DNA from: JASSUD01 sp031963225
GTDB lineage: Bacteria > Pseudomonadota > Gammaproteobacteria > Burkholderiales > Burkholderiaceae
Direction of reading: 5' to 3'
Assembly: GCA_031963225.1 (NCBI GenBank)
Contig: JASSUD010000002.1
Location: 1-64,000 of the forward strand
Length of the DNA stretch: 64,000 nt
Both the position numbers and the translations under genes were made by a program. The notes beneath the pieces were generated by a model. The model ran no database searches, was not told where the DNA came from, and saw only the letters and a list, made by a program, of their open reading frames with translations. Numbering within the stretch: position 1 is the first letter of the stretch; every line of letters begins with the position of its first letter. Shown in pieces: positions 36,101-45,044 of the stretch.

Positions 36101-36436
36101 GCCGTAACGCTCCAGCACACCGTGGTAGTGTAAATCCAGCGCACAATTCAGAGCAGTTTGCCCGCCCATCGTAGGCAAAATTGCATCGCAGTGCTCTTTT
36201 GCCAAAATGCGCTCGACCACTTCACGTGTAATAGGCTCTATATACGTAACGTCAGCCATATCCGGATCAGTCATGATCGTTGCGGGGTTGCTGTTAATTA
36301 AAACAACCTCATAGCCTTCCTCTCGGAGGGCTTTGCAAGCCTGGGCGCCGGAGTAGTCAAATTCACAGGCCTGCCCAATCACAATAGGGCCGGCGCCGAT
36401 AATCAAAATGCGGTGGATGTCAGTGCGCTTTGGCAT
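33131..36436 (-). CDS. carB: Carbamoyl-phosphate synthase large subunit
   Basis: CarB makes carbamoyl phosphate from bicarbonate, ATP and ammonia channelled from CarA, for arginine and pyrimidine synthesis. The ATG at 36436 gives 1101 residues (MPKRTDIHRILIIGAGPIVI). Two ATP-grasp halves are visible, each with a GxGPNRIGQG- or GAGPIVIGQ-type start, GGQTALNCAL/GGQTPLNLAR, and EMNPRVSRSSALASKATG versus EVNPRASRTVPFVSKATG. The C-terminal MGS-like regulatory domain includes TGEVMGVGRTFGEAL just before it. A 21-residue upstream extension is rejected. Confidence 0.97.
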   Translation of the reverse strand: MPKRTDIHRILIIGAGPIVIGQACEFDYSGAQACKALREEGYEVVLINSNPATIMTDPDMADVTYIEPITREVVERILAKEHCDAILPTMGGQTALNCALDLHYHGVLERYGVELIGASPEAIEKAEDRQKFKEAMTRIGLGSAESGTAHSLEEAKEVLQRIAAKKQQGHSVGESASGSSYPVIIRPSFTLGGSGGGIAYNKEEFEEICRRGLEISPTKELLIEESLLGWKEFEMEVVRDKQDNCMIVCSIENLDPMGIHTGDSITVAPAQTLTDKEYQLLRNASLAVLREIGVDTGGSNVQFAIHPDTGRMVVIEMNPRVSRSSALASKATGFPIAKIAAKLAVGYTLDELKNDITGGQTPASFEPTLDYVVTKIPRFAFEKFREADPRLTTQMKSVGEVMAIGRTFQESFQKALRGLETGIDGMTPRSTDREVITIQIREAGPERILYVGDAFRQGFSLDEIYDLSHIDPWFLAQIEEIILKEGALASRTLTSLSTEELRYLKQSGFSDARIATLTQSTQDAVRALRIRLDVRPVYKRVDTCAAEFSTQTAYLYSTYESECEARPTSRQKILILGGGPNRIGQGIEFDYCCAHAALALREQGYETIMVNCNPETVSTDYDTSDRLYFEPLTLEDVLEIVDKEQPAGVLIQYGGQTPLNLARALQANGAPIIGTSVDNIDAAEDRERFQKMLNDLGLRQPPNRTARTEAEALVLANEVGYPLVVRPSYVLGGRAMEIVHESRDLERYMREAVQVSNDSPVLLDRFLNDAIECDVDCIADGQEVFIAGVMEHIEQAGVHSGDSACSLPPYSLAADTIAELKRQTVAMAKALGVVGLMNVQFAIQQLEAADGSVQDIVYVLEVNPRASRTVPFVSKATGLALAKIGALCMVGQTLASQGIQSDAVQDLSYFCVKEAVFPFSKFPSVDPVLGPEMRSTGEVMGVGRTFGEALFKSQLAAGSRLPAEGTVLLSVKNSDKPATVKLAKRLHALGYDLVATHGTAAAVAEAGVPVRTVNKVKDGRPHIVDMIKNGEITLVFTTVDDTRTAIADSKSIRISAQMHNLTYYTTLPNAHAAVEGLNYIKNLEIYPLQTLREGYVKKSDV

Positions 36437-36557
36437 AGTCGAAGTTATAAAAGAAAAAACGAGGCGCGAAAAAGGCAGAAGTTTAAAAAACAACTGCAAG
36501 CAAAAAATATAAAAAAAATGCAGGTTAAACCTGCTGGCTAATCCTAAACTAGGATTT

Positions 36558-36598
36558 TAGGGCGTGTCCTCAATTGTCCCAAAGGAGAACACGCCCTA
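36558..36598. repeat. Short palindrome (deleted family C element) between carA and carB
   Basis: The arms TAGGGCGTGTCCTC and GAGAACACGCCCTA match at 13 of 14 positions, with a loop AATTGTCCCAAAG. The left arm plus loop equals the end of the 412-553 element, so this is probably an internally deleted copy. It can form a hairpin inside the carAB transcript; there is no T-run. Confidence 0.7.
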
Positions 36599-36601
36599 GC
36601 C

Positions 36602-37750
36602 CTAGGCTTTATGTTGTTTCATAAGCTCTGTAAATTGCACAAAAAGCGGGTCAAGATCATGCGGACCAGGAGAAGCTTCAGGGTGACCTTGGAAGCAAAA
36701 AGCGGGGCGATCCGTTAATTCAAACCCTTGAAGCGTGCCATCAAACAAAGAAAAATGGGTAATACGTGCATTAGGCGGTAAAGAGGCAGAATCTACGACA
36801 AAGCCATGATTCTGTGACGTAATCATTACACGATTGCGCTGTATATCTTTGACAGGATGATTAATGCCGTGATGGCCATTTTTCATTTTCAATGTTTTTG
36901 CGCCAAGCGCCAGCGCCATAATTTGATGCCCGAGGCAAATTCCAAAAATCGGCAGCTTCGTTTCTAGCAGTTCGCGCACGGCTGCAATCGCATAGTCGCA
37001 AGGCTTTGGGTCTCCCGGGCCATTCGACAGAAAAATGCCATGAGGCTTATAACTTAACGCTTCTTGGGCACTAGCCTTAGCAGGCAATACAATGACTTCG
37101 CAGCCGAGCTGCGCCAGCTTCCGTAAAATATTATGTTTAATGCCATAGTCAAAAGCGACTACACGGTAGGTCGCTTCTGTGAGCTGGCCATAGCCCGTAT
37201 GCAAACTCCACTCACTTTGCGTCCATTCATAAGGAGCCGTAGTGGTGACGTCTTGCGCTACATCTTTACCTGCTAGCCCAGAAAAACCTCGTGCAAGCTC
37301 CAGCGCCTTTTCTGCAGTGGCACCCTCTCCGGCTAAAATACATCCATTTTGAGCACCCTTATCCCGTAAGAGGCACGTTAATTGACGCGTATCAATTCCG
37401 CAGATCGCCACCACGCCCTGGTCACACAAATAATCAGAGAGCGTTTTTTGCATCCGAAAATTTGATGCTACTCTAGGCACATCGCGCACAATTAAACCTG
37501 CAGCTTGCGCGCAATTCGAATCGTTATCTTCGGCATTCACCCCCACACTACCGATATGAGGATAAGTCAGCGTAACAATTTGCTGCGCATAACTTGGGTC
37601 TGTCAAAATTTCCTGATAGCCTGTCATTCCTGTATTAAAAACCACTTCCCCCACAGCGTGCCCCAATGCACCGCAGGCTTGGCCATAGAAAACAGTGCCA
37701 TCAGCTAAAGCTAAAAGAGCAGGCTGGGAAGTTGGCAAAATAGGCAGCAT
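36602..37750 (-). CDS. carA: Carbamoyl-phosphate synthase small subunit
   Basis: CarA is the glutaminase subunit that supplies ammonia to CarB. The protein has 382 residues. The class I amidotransferase triad is seen in IFGICLGHQIMALALGAKT (nucleophile Cys) and FCFQGHPEASPGPHDL (His, Glu). The N-terminal half has GYQEILTDPSYAQQIVTLTY. The start is ATG at 37750. carB follows 165 bp downstream, with a short palindrome in between. Confidence 0.97.
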   Translation of the reverse strand: MLPILPTSQPALLALADGTVFYGQACGALGHAVGEVVFNTGMTGYQEILTDPSYAQQIVTLTYPHIGSVGVNAEDNDSNCAQAAGLIVRDVPRVASNFRMQKTLSDYLCDQGVVAICGIDTRQLTCLLRDKGAQNGCILAGEGATAEKALELARGFSGLAGKDVAQDVTTTAPYEWTQSEWSLHTGYGQLTEATYRVVAFDYGIKHNILRKLAQLGCEVIVLPAKASAQEALSYKPHGIFLSNGPGDPKPCDYAIAAVRELLETKLPIFGICLGHQIMALALGAKTLKMKNGHHGINHPVKDIQRNRVMITSQNHGFVVDSASLPPNARITHFSLFDGTLQGFELTDRPAFCFQGHPEASPGPHDLDPLFVQFTELMKQHKA

Positions 37751-37883
37751 GACAAAAAGTTCCTCAACACAAAAAATATTGTACGCGCAGCAAAAATGAC
37801 TTTCATTTGCAGCTGGTTAACGCACTAAAACCGAAGCATACTCTATCTAGAGGGAGATGATTCTGAACACTGCGCAACCGTAA

Positions 37884-37909
37884 AGAAGGGTCCCTTTGGA
37901 CCCTTTCTT
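37884..37909. other. Hairpin AAGGGTCC/GGACCCTT upstream of sspB
   Basis: AAGGGTCC and GGACCCTT pair around the loop CTTT, with a partial extension to AAGAAGG/CTTTCTT. It lies in the 283-bp divergent gap between carA and sspB and may be a remnant of a family C arm. No other feature is seen in this gap; a promoter for either gene must lie here but is not clear. Confidence 0.35.
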
Positions 37910-38033
37910 GGACTATATTAGAAAAGCTAGCTGGTTTAACTTGAAACCATTCTGAAGCTTTGTTTATGATTACCCGGTCTATAGACCTATAGCACTCAAA
38001 TATACTTTATATTTTCAAACGGAAAACTTCAAT

Positions 38034-38465
38034 ATGCAATCCGCTTCAAGCAAACCCTATTTACTTAGAGCACTCTATGAATGGTGCCTGGATTGCGGTT
38101 ACACGCCTCATATTTTAGTGCATGTTGACGCATACACTCATGTGCCGAAGCAATTTATACAGAAAGGCGAAATTGTTCTCAATATTAGCCCCGATGCCAC
38201 ACACCAACTCAAACTGGGCAATGACTGGATTGAGTTTAATGCACGATTCGGTGGCATCCCTCACAAAATAGAGATCCCCGTGAGAAATGTGCTGGCGATT
38301 TATGCACATGAAAGTGGCGAAGGGATGCGTTTTCCTTTAAGTCAGCTCGAATCCGAAGAGACTGCTGACGTACCACCCATTGCTACCCTACCCTCTGACA
38401 GACAATCTACCACGTCTACAAAGTCGGAGGAAAAAAAGGGCAGCCATTTAAAAATTATTAAATAA
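38034..38465 (+). CDS. sspB: ClpXP protease specificity-enhancing factor SspB
   Basis: SspB tethers ssrA-tagged proteins to ClpXP. The 143-residue protein has the folded part at about 6-105 (SKPYLLRALYEWCLDCGYTP, VHVDAYTHVP, IEFNARFGGIPHKIEIPVRN) and a disordered tail ending in the basic-hydrophobic ClpX-docking peptide (SHLKIIK). In relatives it follows sspA; here sspA is absent and a family A repeat lies downstream. Confidence 0.94.
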   Translation: MQSASSKPYLLRALYEWCLDCGYTPHILVHVDAYTHVPKQFIQKGEIVLNISPDATHQLKLGNDWIEFNARFGGIPHKIEIPVRNVLAIYAHESGEGMRFPLSQLESEETADVPPIATLPSDRQSTTSTKSEEKKGSHLKIIK

Positions 38466-38537
38466 AACAAGGCCACACAACATGCACGCCATGGCGTCCT
38501 TGCACAACCGGCTTACGATTATCGAAAAAATAAAAGT

Positions 38538-38581
38538 TCGTGGTGTGCATGTTGGGGTTCGTGCCTCACCACCAACCTACC
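38538..38581. repeat. Family A repeat, single arm, sspB-ppiD gap
   Basis: TCGTGGTGTGCATGTTGGGG continues to TCACCACCAACCTACC. The upstream GGCTTACGATTATCG resembles the CTTACAGATCATC flank seen at 58.1 kb. The unit ends 5 bp before the ppiD stop codon. Confidence 0.85.
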
Positions 38582-38586
38582 ATACT

Positions 38587-40590
38587 CTATTGGTGGGTAG
38601 GCAATGGATATATTTTCACTTTGGTACGCGCCCTTACCGCTGCAATATACGCATTGAATTCGCTCTGACCCGTTATCTGAGCTAATTGCTGTTGAGCCGA
38701 GTCCATAATGGCTTTTGAAATCACGGGGTCATGTACCGCATTGAGACGATAGATTACATAGCCTGCCTGCCCCAAATCTACCCCAATATATTGAGGTAAG
38801 CCCATACCTCTTTTTTGCACTTTCTCGAGCTCAGGTGACGATGCTGTATCGGCCTTCTTTTCCTCAGAAGGAATAGTGGCACTTGCAGCATTGGCTTTAA
38901 AAATGGCTGCGAGTGCAGGAGCAGGCAATGCCCCTGTATTGGCACGAGACACCGTTATCGGAGCAGAAAACCCAGAAGGTACTGCATGCGCGCTGTTGGG
39001 CATTGCCTGTAAGGCAGCAAGCTTTGCTTGACCAGCAGCTCTAGCACGTTCACCAGCCTGGACTGCCATAACTTTGGCCCTAACCTGACGCTCCACCTTA
39101 TTCAAAGGCTTTTGCGTCCTGGGGGTATAACGTAGCACGCGCGCTGCAATTAGCGTGTTATTTCCCAAGTCCAGCGCAGCGGTATTGTGTTTGGATTTTA
39201 AAACCTCTTCGCTAAATACTGCATTGAGTAAAGCAGGTTGATTAAGTGCATTCTCTGCTGCAAGCCCTAAGTTGGGTGTACGCGCCACGGTTGCAGTTTT
39301 ACGCGTTAAATGAAATTTCTCTGCAGCCGGTAGAAGACTAGTAGATTGCTCATAGAGCAGATCAGAAAATTCAGAGGAAGCTTCTGAGAAGCGCCGCGCT
39401 GCTTCTTGTTTTTTCAAAATAGCAGCAATACGCGTTTTCACTTCGGGAAACGCAAGCGTGACGGCTGGTTTGCGATCTATTAACTGGATTAAGTGATACC
39501 CAAATTGAGATTGCACCACCTCACTGATTTCACCAGGCTTTAAGCTAAATGCAGCAGTCTCAAATGCGGGATCCATTTGACGACGACCAAAATAGCCTAA
39601 ATCCCCACCTTTAGTAGCAGATCCTGGATCTTGAGAGTATTTCTTCGCCAATGTGACAAATTGCTCAGGATGGGCGCGCAATTGGGCTAATAAAGCTTCA
39701 AGCCTAGCCCGCACAGCAGGCTCATCTTCCGCCTGATTTTGTGCAGGTATTAATAAAATATGGCGAGCACGCACCCGCTCTTCATTTTTGTAGTCTGCAA
39801 GATGCGCCTGATAGTACTTCTCAAGATTGGCTAAAGAAGGCTCACTAGGGGTAAAAGCATCGGGGCTTAATGTGATGTATTCAATAAACGCTTGCTCAGG
39901 CTGTACAAAGTCTTCGGCATGACTCTCGTAGTACGCTTTTAAATCTGCTGGGCTAGGAGGTGCATTTTTAGGGTCTTTAGGATCAGCCGGCACAAAATGC
40001 ATGGCCTGCACTTCACGTTGCTGCCCTGATGCTATTAAAAAAGGGGTAACTAAAGCCTGCGGTAAAAATGCGGTTTCTACGATGCTTTGAGTGAGTTGCC
40101 CGGCAGCAAGTATCGTGCGCACTCTTTCATCAAGATCCTCGGGGGTCATACCCTGCGCAGCTAATAATTCACCATAGGCCTTTACATCAATAGACCCATC
40201 TGGACCCCGCAACTTTGCAATCGCTGGAACGCTCAATAAAGCTCGACGCACCGTATCATCTGGAACACTCAAATGCTGCTTTTTCGCCTCTTCTGCAATC
40301 AAGCGCTGTTCAATAAGGCTCTCAAGTACTGCATGCTGAAAAGCAGGAGTATTAATTGCTTGAACATCAAAGCCGCCGCCTAACATGCTGCGAATTTGCT
40401 GCAAGCGCTCTTGCAACACGATGTTGTATTCCCGATAGGTAATTTTGTTGCCATTGACACTAGCCACATCAGGGCCCGCACCAGATGCATGGCGCGCGCC
40501 CTGAATACCGACCAAACCCAGACCTGGCAAGATAAAAAGCGCGAGCAGTACTTGCATCAAACGTTTATGGCTGCGGAAGAAATCAAGCAT
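38587..40590 (-). CDS. ppiD: Periplasmic folding chaperone / peptidyl-prolyl isomerase PpiD
   Basis: PpiD is anchored in the inner membrane and helps proteins leaving the Sec translocon. From ATG at 40590 it has 667 residues; a 19-residue upstream extension is rejected. The N terminus has one membrane helix (LLALFILPGLGLVGI), a SurA-like N-terminal domain, then a parvulin domain around residues 250-350 (RARHILLIPAQNQAEDEP, YSQDPGSATKGGDLGYFGRR, FGYHLIQLIDRK). The downstream tRNA-Val neighbour is as in Burkholderia. Confidence 0.94.
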   Translation of the reverse strand: MLDFFRSHKRLMQVLLALFILPGLGLVGIQGARHASGAGPDVASVNGNKITYREYNIVLQERLQQIRSMLGGGFDVQAINTPAFQHAVLESLIEQRLIAEEAKKQHLSVPDDTVRRALLSVPAIAKLRGPDGSIDVKAYGELLAAQGMTPEDLDERVRTILAAGQLTQSIVETAFLPQALVTPFLIASGQQREVQAMHFVPADPKDPKNAPPSPADLKAYYESHAEDFVQPEQAFIEYITLSPDAFTPSEPSLANLEKYYQAHLADYKNEERVRARHILLIPAQNQAEDEPAVRARLEALLAQLRAHPEQFVTLAKKYSQDPGSATKGGDLGYFGRRQMDPAFETAAFSLKPGEISEVVQSQFGYHLIQLIDRKPAVTLAFPEVKTRIAAILKKQEAARRFSEASSEFSDLLYEQSTSLLPAAEKFHLTRKTATVARTPNLGLAAENALNQPALLNAVFSEEVLKSKHNTAALDLGNNTLIAARVLRYTPRTQKPLNKVERQVRAKVMAVQAGERARAAGQAKLAALQAMPNSAHAVPSGFSAPITVSRANTGALPAPALAAIFKANAASATIPSEEKKADTASSPELEKVQKRGMGLPQYIGVDLGQAGYVIYRLNAVHDPVISKAIMDSAQQQLAQITGQSEFNAYIAAVRARTKVKIYPLPTHQ

Positions 40591-40839
40591 GAGAAACAAA
40601 GATCCAAAAGGGACAAAAAAACGGCGCTCTAGGAGCGCCAAAGGCAATAGAGCCTAAGTCTTTATCGTCGACAACCTCTCTCTACGATTTGCCAAAAAGG
40701 CACTTCACAGATTAGAAAAGCGTGTTTAAGGAAATAAAGAAAAATAAGGGAAAAATGCGCTGCGCTTTAAAAGCATAAGCGCTAAAGGAATATAAAAAAA
40801 GGGGCGTAAAAGCCATATGACAGGTAAGTGATGATTGGG

Positions 40840-40915
40840 TGGTGGGTGCTGAGAGGCTCGAACTCCCGACCTAAGCCTTGTAAGGGCTCCGCTCTACCAA
40901 CTGAGCTAAGCACCC
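40840..40915 (-). tRNA. tRNA-Val (anticodon UAC)
   Basis: 76 nt on the minus strand. Acceptor GGGTGCT pairs perfectly with AGCACCC, the discriminator is A and CCA is encoded. The D arm is GCTCAGTTGGTAGAGC; the anticodon loop CTTACAA reads UAC, decoding valine GUA and wobble codons; the T arm is GGGAGTTCGAGCCTCTC with one G-U pair. It lies 249 bp upstream of the ppiD start, in a gap otherwise without a gene. Confidence 0.96.
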
Positions 40916-41089
40916 CCGATCAATCTACTTACACAGCAACACTGGTGTGCTGTTTTTAGAAGCTGCGCAGTCTACTGTATTTTCTGGCGTTTTGCCACGC
41001 TTAAATCGTATTTTTTTACATTATTTACGGATTTTACGCACGTTGTAGAACGGCGAGTTGTTGGTAAGCAGAACGCGAAGATTAAAAGT

Positions 41090-41168
41090 AGGTGGTATGC
41101 ATGTTGGGGTTCCTTCGTCACCCCAACCTACCAGATGCCTATGTAAATGGGTTTTACTAAGCTCCACT
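41090..41168. repeat. Family A repeat with partial spacer, tRNA-lepA gap
   Basis: GGTGGTATGCATGTTGGGG to CACCCCAACCTACC, followed by AGATGCCTATGTAAATGGG and TTTTACTAAGCTCCAC, a version of the spacer of the full copies at 8.9, 17.4 and 25.3 kb. The second arm is missing. It ends 17 bp from the lepA stop. Confidence 0.86.
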
Positions 41169-41185
41169 CCGCCATTTAATGCTTC

Positions 41186-42976
41186 CTACTCCCCCAAATT
41201 CAAAATTGCCAAGAAAGCCTCTTGTGGAATCTCAACGCCGCCTACCTGCTTCATGCGTTTTTTCCCTGCTTTTTGCTTTTCTAGCAATTTCTTTTTACGA
41301 GTAATATCGCCGCCATAGCATTTTGCCAACACGTTTTTGCGCATAGCTTTGATATTTTCGCGGGAAATAATCGTCGCCCCAATCGCAGCTTGAATGGCAA
41401 CATCGAACATCTGTCGCGGAATCACTTCACGCATTTTGGCAGCGATTTCACGTCCGCGAGATTGGCTTTGAGAACGATGTACGATCAAAGAAAGGGCATC
41501 CACTTTCGTGCTATTGATCAGCATATCGATTTTGACAACATCTGCTGCTGCATATTCTTTAAATTCATAATCCATCGACGCATAGCCTCTGGAGAGCGAC
41601 TTTAAGCGATCGAAAAAATCGAGCACGATCTCTGCCATCGGAATGTCATACGTCAATTGCAATTGACGGCTGTGATATTGCATATTGATTTGCACGCCCC
41701 GCTTTTGCGTACAGAGCGTCATCACTTGGCCTGCATACTCTTGCGGCAAATATACATTCAAGCGGACAAGCGGTTCCCGAATCGTGTCGATTTTTGACGG
41801 GTCAGGCAATTTGGAGGGGTTTTCAATTTTCAAAACGCTACCGTCGCGCTGCACCACCTCATAAATAACGGTGGGCGCCGTGGTAATCAGGTTCATGCCA
41901 AATTCACGCTCGAGCCGTTCCTGCACAATATCCATATGCAGCAAACCCAAAAAGCCGCAACGAAAGCCCATACCAAGCGCCTGTGAAGATTCAGGCTCAT
42001 AGAGCAAGGAGGCATCATTGAGTTGCAATTTCTCAAGCGATTCGCGCAGTGCTTCATATTGATTGGATTCAATGGGGTATAGCCCTGCAAAAACTTGCGG
42101 CTTTACCTCTTTAAAACCCGGAAGCGGGCTACTTGCTGGGTTGCGTACATGCGTGACCGTATCGCCCACTCGTGCAGCTTTAAGCTCTTTGATACCGGCA
42201 ATAATAAAACCTACCTGCCCGGCACTAAGGGTAGGACGGTCGGAAGCTTTAGGCGTGAATTCGCCAATACGCTCAACCAAAAATTGTGCGCCGCTGGCCA
42301 TAAAGCGAATAGCATCTTTTGGTTTTAAAGTGCCTTGTACTACGCGTGTCAACACTACCACGCCTACATACGGGTCAAACCAAGAGTCTAGAACCAGCGC
42401 TGCTAGAGGCGCTTGCGGGTCCCCAACTGGAGCAGGAACTTGCGCAATCAAGGCTTCTAATACATCCTCGACCCCTTGGCCCGTTTTAGCGCTGCATCGC
42501 ACTGCTTCAGTAGCATCAATGCCAATTACATCACCAATCTCTGCAATAGCATTTTCGGGATTAGCCGATGGCAAATCGATTTTATTGAGCACAGGCACGA
42601 CTTCCACACCTAATTCCAGTGCTGTATAGCAATTTGCTACTGTCTGTGCCTCGACCCCTTGGCTCGCATCTACGACCAATAATGCGCCCTCGCAAGCGGA
42701 TAAAGAACGGCTCACCTCATAGGAGAAATCGACGTGCCCTGGCGTGTCGATCAAATTTAATTTGTAAATCTCGCCATTGCGGGCTTTGTATTGGAGTGAA
42801 GCCGTTTGGGCTTTAATCGTTATGCCGCGCTCACGCTCGAGCGCCATGGAATCGAGCACCTGCGATTCCATTTCACGATCGGAGAGCCCACCGCATAGCT
42901 GAATAATACGATCAGCCAGTGTCGATTTACCATGATCGATATGCGCGATGATCGAAAAATTACGGATGTTTTTCAT
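41186..42976 (-). CDS. lepA: Elongation factor 4 (LepA)
   Basis: LepA is a ribosome-dependent GTPase that back-translocates or assists ribosome biogenesis. The ATG at 42976 gives 596 residues, the family length. GTPase motifs are IAHIDHGKSTLADR, DTPGHVDFSYEVSR and NKIDLPSANP; the special C-terminal domain ends KKRMKQVGGVEIPQEAF. The start codon overlaps the rpoE stop by one base (TAATG), so translation is coupled to the sigma factor gene. lepB and rnc, usual downstream neighbours, are not here. Confidence 0.97.
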   Translation of the reverse strand: MKNIRNFSIIAHIDHGKSTLADRIIQLCGGLSDREMESQVLDSMALERERGITIKAQTASLQYKARNGEIYKLNLIDTPGHVDFSYEVSRSLSACEGALLVVDASQGVEAQTVANCYTALELGVEVVPVLNKIDLPSANPENAIAEIGDVIGIDATEAVRCSAKTGQGVEDVLEALIAQVPAPVGDPQAPLAALVLDSWFDPYVGVVVLTRVVQGTLKPKDAIRFMASGAQFLVERIGEFTPKASDRPTLSAGQVGFIIAGIKELKAARVGDTVTHVRNPASSPLPGFKEVKPQVFAGLYPIESNQYEALRESLEKLQLNDASLLYEPESSQALGMGFRCGFLGLLHMDIVQERLEREFGMNLITTAPTVIYEVVQRDGSVLKIENPSKLPDPSKIDTIREPLVRLNVYLPQEYAGQVMTLCTQKRGVQINMQYHSRQLQLTYDIPMAEIVLDFFDRLKSLSRGYASMDYEFKEYAAADVVKIDMLINSTKVDALSLIVHRSQSQSRGREIAAKMREVIPRQMFDVAIQAAIGATIISRENIKAMRKNVLAKCYGGDITRKKKLLEKQKAGKKRMKQVGGVEIPQEAFLAILNLGE

Positions 42977-43566
42977 TAATGGATGGTGTCCAACAAAGGC
43001 TGCAGCTTTTTTGAAATAATTTCTCGTGCCCGGAAAATACGGGAACGCACGGTCCCGACAGGGCATTTCATGATGCGCGCGATTTCTCGGTAACTTAAAC
43101 CTTCCATTTCACACAGCATCAGGGCTATACGCCGCTCTTGAGATAAAAAAGCGAGTGCATCGCTCAATGCCTGCTCTATTTGCTTATTGATTAATGCTAA
43201 CTCAGGAGTATTAAAATCCTGCAGCGCGTACTCAGATTCTTCTAGCCGTTCAGGGTCACCCTCTTCTCTAGACAAATGCGAAAGCCCTAACCGTGTGCTG
43301 GCAGCCAAATGATTTTTGGCTGTATTAATAGCAATCCGGTATAGCCACGTATAAAAAGAGGAATCTCCCCTAAAATTTGGCAAAGCCCGGTAAGCTTTAA
43401 TAAACGCATCTTGCACAATATCGTCTATCTCATCCGAATAGCGCACAAAACGCGATACCAAGCGCATCACTTTGCGGCGATATTTGATAACCAGCACGTT
43501 AAAAGCCGCTACTTCCCCCTCCTGGAAACGTAGAACTACTCTACGATCAGACTCTTTTTCATTCAC
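42976..43566 (-). CDS. rpoE: RNA polymerase ECF sigma factor, sigma-E/AlgU type
   Basis: RpoE directs the envelope-stress response. The 196-residue protein has region 2 (YSDEIDDIVQDAFIKAYRAL, FYTWLYRIAINTAKNHL) and region 4 (LMLCEMEGLSYREIARIMKC, VGTVRSRIFRARE). In relatives it is followed by rseA (anti-sigma), rseB and mucD before lepA; here the stop codon overlaps lepA directly, so the membrane control genes are missing from this locus. It follows fabF by 115 bp. Confidence 0.95.
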   Translation of the reverse strand: MNEKESDRRVVLRFQEGEVAAFNVLVIKYRRKVMRLVSRFVRYSDEIDDIVQDAFIKAYRALPNFRGDSSFYTWLYRIAINTAKNHLAASTRLGLSHLSREEGDPERLEESEYALQDFNTPELALINKQIEQALSDALAFLSQERRIALMLCEMEGLSYREIARIMKCPVGTVRSRIFRAREIISKKLQPLLDTIH

Positions 43567-43681
43567 TCCCCGCTCCTATCACGCCCCTAGTGGAGCGATC
43601 ATATTGAGCGGGCTGAAGTCAAAAAAATAAGAGCAGGAGGTCGAAAATATCAAGAGAAGATGCTGAAAATGCGAGTTCTAT

Positions 43682-44917
43682 CTAAATACGCTTAAATAAC
43701 AAAGTCCCGTTTGTCCCGCCAAACCCAAATGAGTTGGAGAGTGCTGCTTCTATTGGCATTTCACGGGCTGTATTTGCACAATAGTCCAGATCACATTCAG
43801 GATCAGGGTTCACTAGATTGATCGTAGGCGGTGCTATTTGTTTTTGGATTGCCAATACCGTAAACACCGCTTCAATCCCGCCTGCTGCACCCAATAGATG
43901 CCCAGTCATTGATTTAGTGGAACTGACCACAGGAAGAGAACCAGACTGAAAAACCTGCTTCACAGCCATGGTCTCTGCAATATCCCCCAAAGGCGTCGCA
44001 GTGCCATGGGCATTGATGTATTGCACCTGATCAGCAGACATACCTGCGTTTTTAAGTGCGCTCACCATGCAACGCGCTGCACCTTCCCCATTTTTACTGG
44101 GTGCTGTCATGTGATACGCATCACCAGTGCGTCCATAGCCTGCTAGTTCACAATATATCGCTGCGCCACGTGCTTTAGCATGCTCATATTCTTCTAGAAC
44201 CAATACTCCAGCGCCTTCGCCGAGCACAAAACCATCACGGTCACGATCAAAAGGCCGACTAGCTGCTGCAGGATCGTCGTTGCGCGTAGACAAAGCACGC
44301 AAAGCGGCAAACCCGCCCAGGCCTAACGGCGATACCGTAGCCTCTGCTCCCCCTGCGACCATAACATCTGCATCACCGTATTCAATAATACGCATCGCTT
44401 CACCGATGGAATGGGTACCCGTTGTACAGGCCGTCACGATCGCGAGGTTAGGTCCTTTAAGGCCAAAATGAATCGATAAATGACCCGCAATCATATTAGT
44501 AATGGAAGCAGGCACAAAAAAAGGCGTGATCCGCTTTGGGCCACGCTGCAGATACTCTGTTTGCGTAGCTTCAATTAATGGCAAACCGCCTATACCTGAA
44601 CCAACTATGACTCCAATACGCTCTGCATTTTCTTCTGTGACGATTAGCCCGCTGTCTGCCAAAGCTTGCGCGCCCGCTGCAAAACCATAATGGATAAAGG
44701 TATCCATATGTCGCGCTTCTTTGGCTTGCAAATAGTCACTGACCTGAAAGTCCTTGACTTCGCCTGCAAAACGGCAAGAAAAAGCACTGGGGTCAAATTT
44801 TGTAACTGTGGCAATGCCTGAGCGCCCTGCAATCAGGTTAGCCCACCCTTGGTCGACAGTATTGCCTACAGGCGAAATATGTCCCAAACCGGTTACCACG
44901 ACACGGCGACGATTCAC
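43682..44917 (-). CDS. fabF: 3-oxoacyl-ACP synthase II
   Basis: FabF condenses malonyl-ACP with longer acyl-ACPs in fatty acid elongation. The 411-residue protein has the C-H-H triad: the nucleophile in VTACTTGTHSIGEAM, NAHGTATPLGD and KSMTGHLLGAAGG. The start is ATG at 44917. It is separated from acpP by 260 bp that contain a terminator-like hairpin and a short palindrome, so the two may be transcribed partly apart. Confidence 0.97.
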   Translation of the reverse strand: MNRRRVVVTGLGHISPVGNTVDQGWANLIAGRSGIATVTKFDPSAFSCRFAGEVKDFQVSDYLQAKEARHMDTFIHYGFAAGAQALADSGLIVTEENAERIGVIVGSGIGGLPLIEATQTEYLQRGPKRITPFFVPASITNMIAGHLSIHFGLKGPNLAIVTACTTGTHSIGEAMRIIEYGDADVMVAGGAEATVSPLGLGGFAALRALSTRNDDPAAASRPFDRDRDGFVLGEGAGVLVLEEYEHAKARGAAIYCELAGYGRTGDAYHMTAPSKNGEGAARCMVSALKNAGMSADQVQYINAHGTATPLGDIAETMAVKQVFQSGSLPVVSSTKSMTGHLLGAAGGIEAVFTVLAIQKQIAPPTINLVNPDPECDLDYCANTAREMPIEAALSNSFGFGGTNGTLLFKRI

Positions 44918-45044
44918 GGCATTCCCTCTTTATCAAGTGATTTCAGATTCATAACATGTAAGCACACTGCGTATTCTCATCACAATGCTACTTAAAATTT
45001 GGAGCGCATTCTAACGCAGATCCTTAATGATCGGCTATGCGCTA

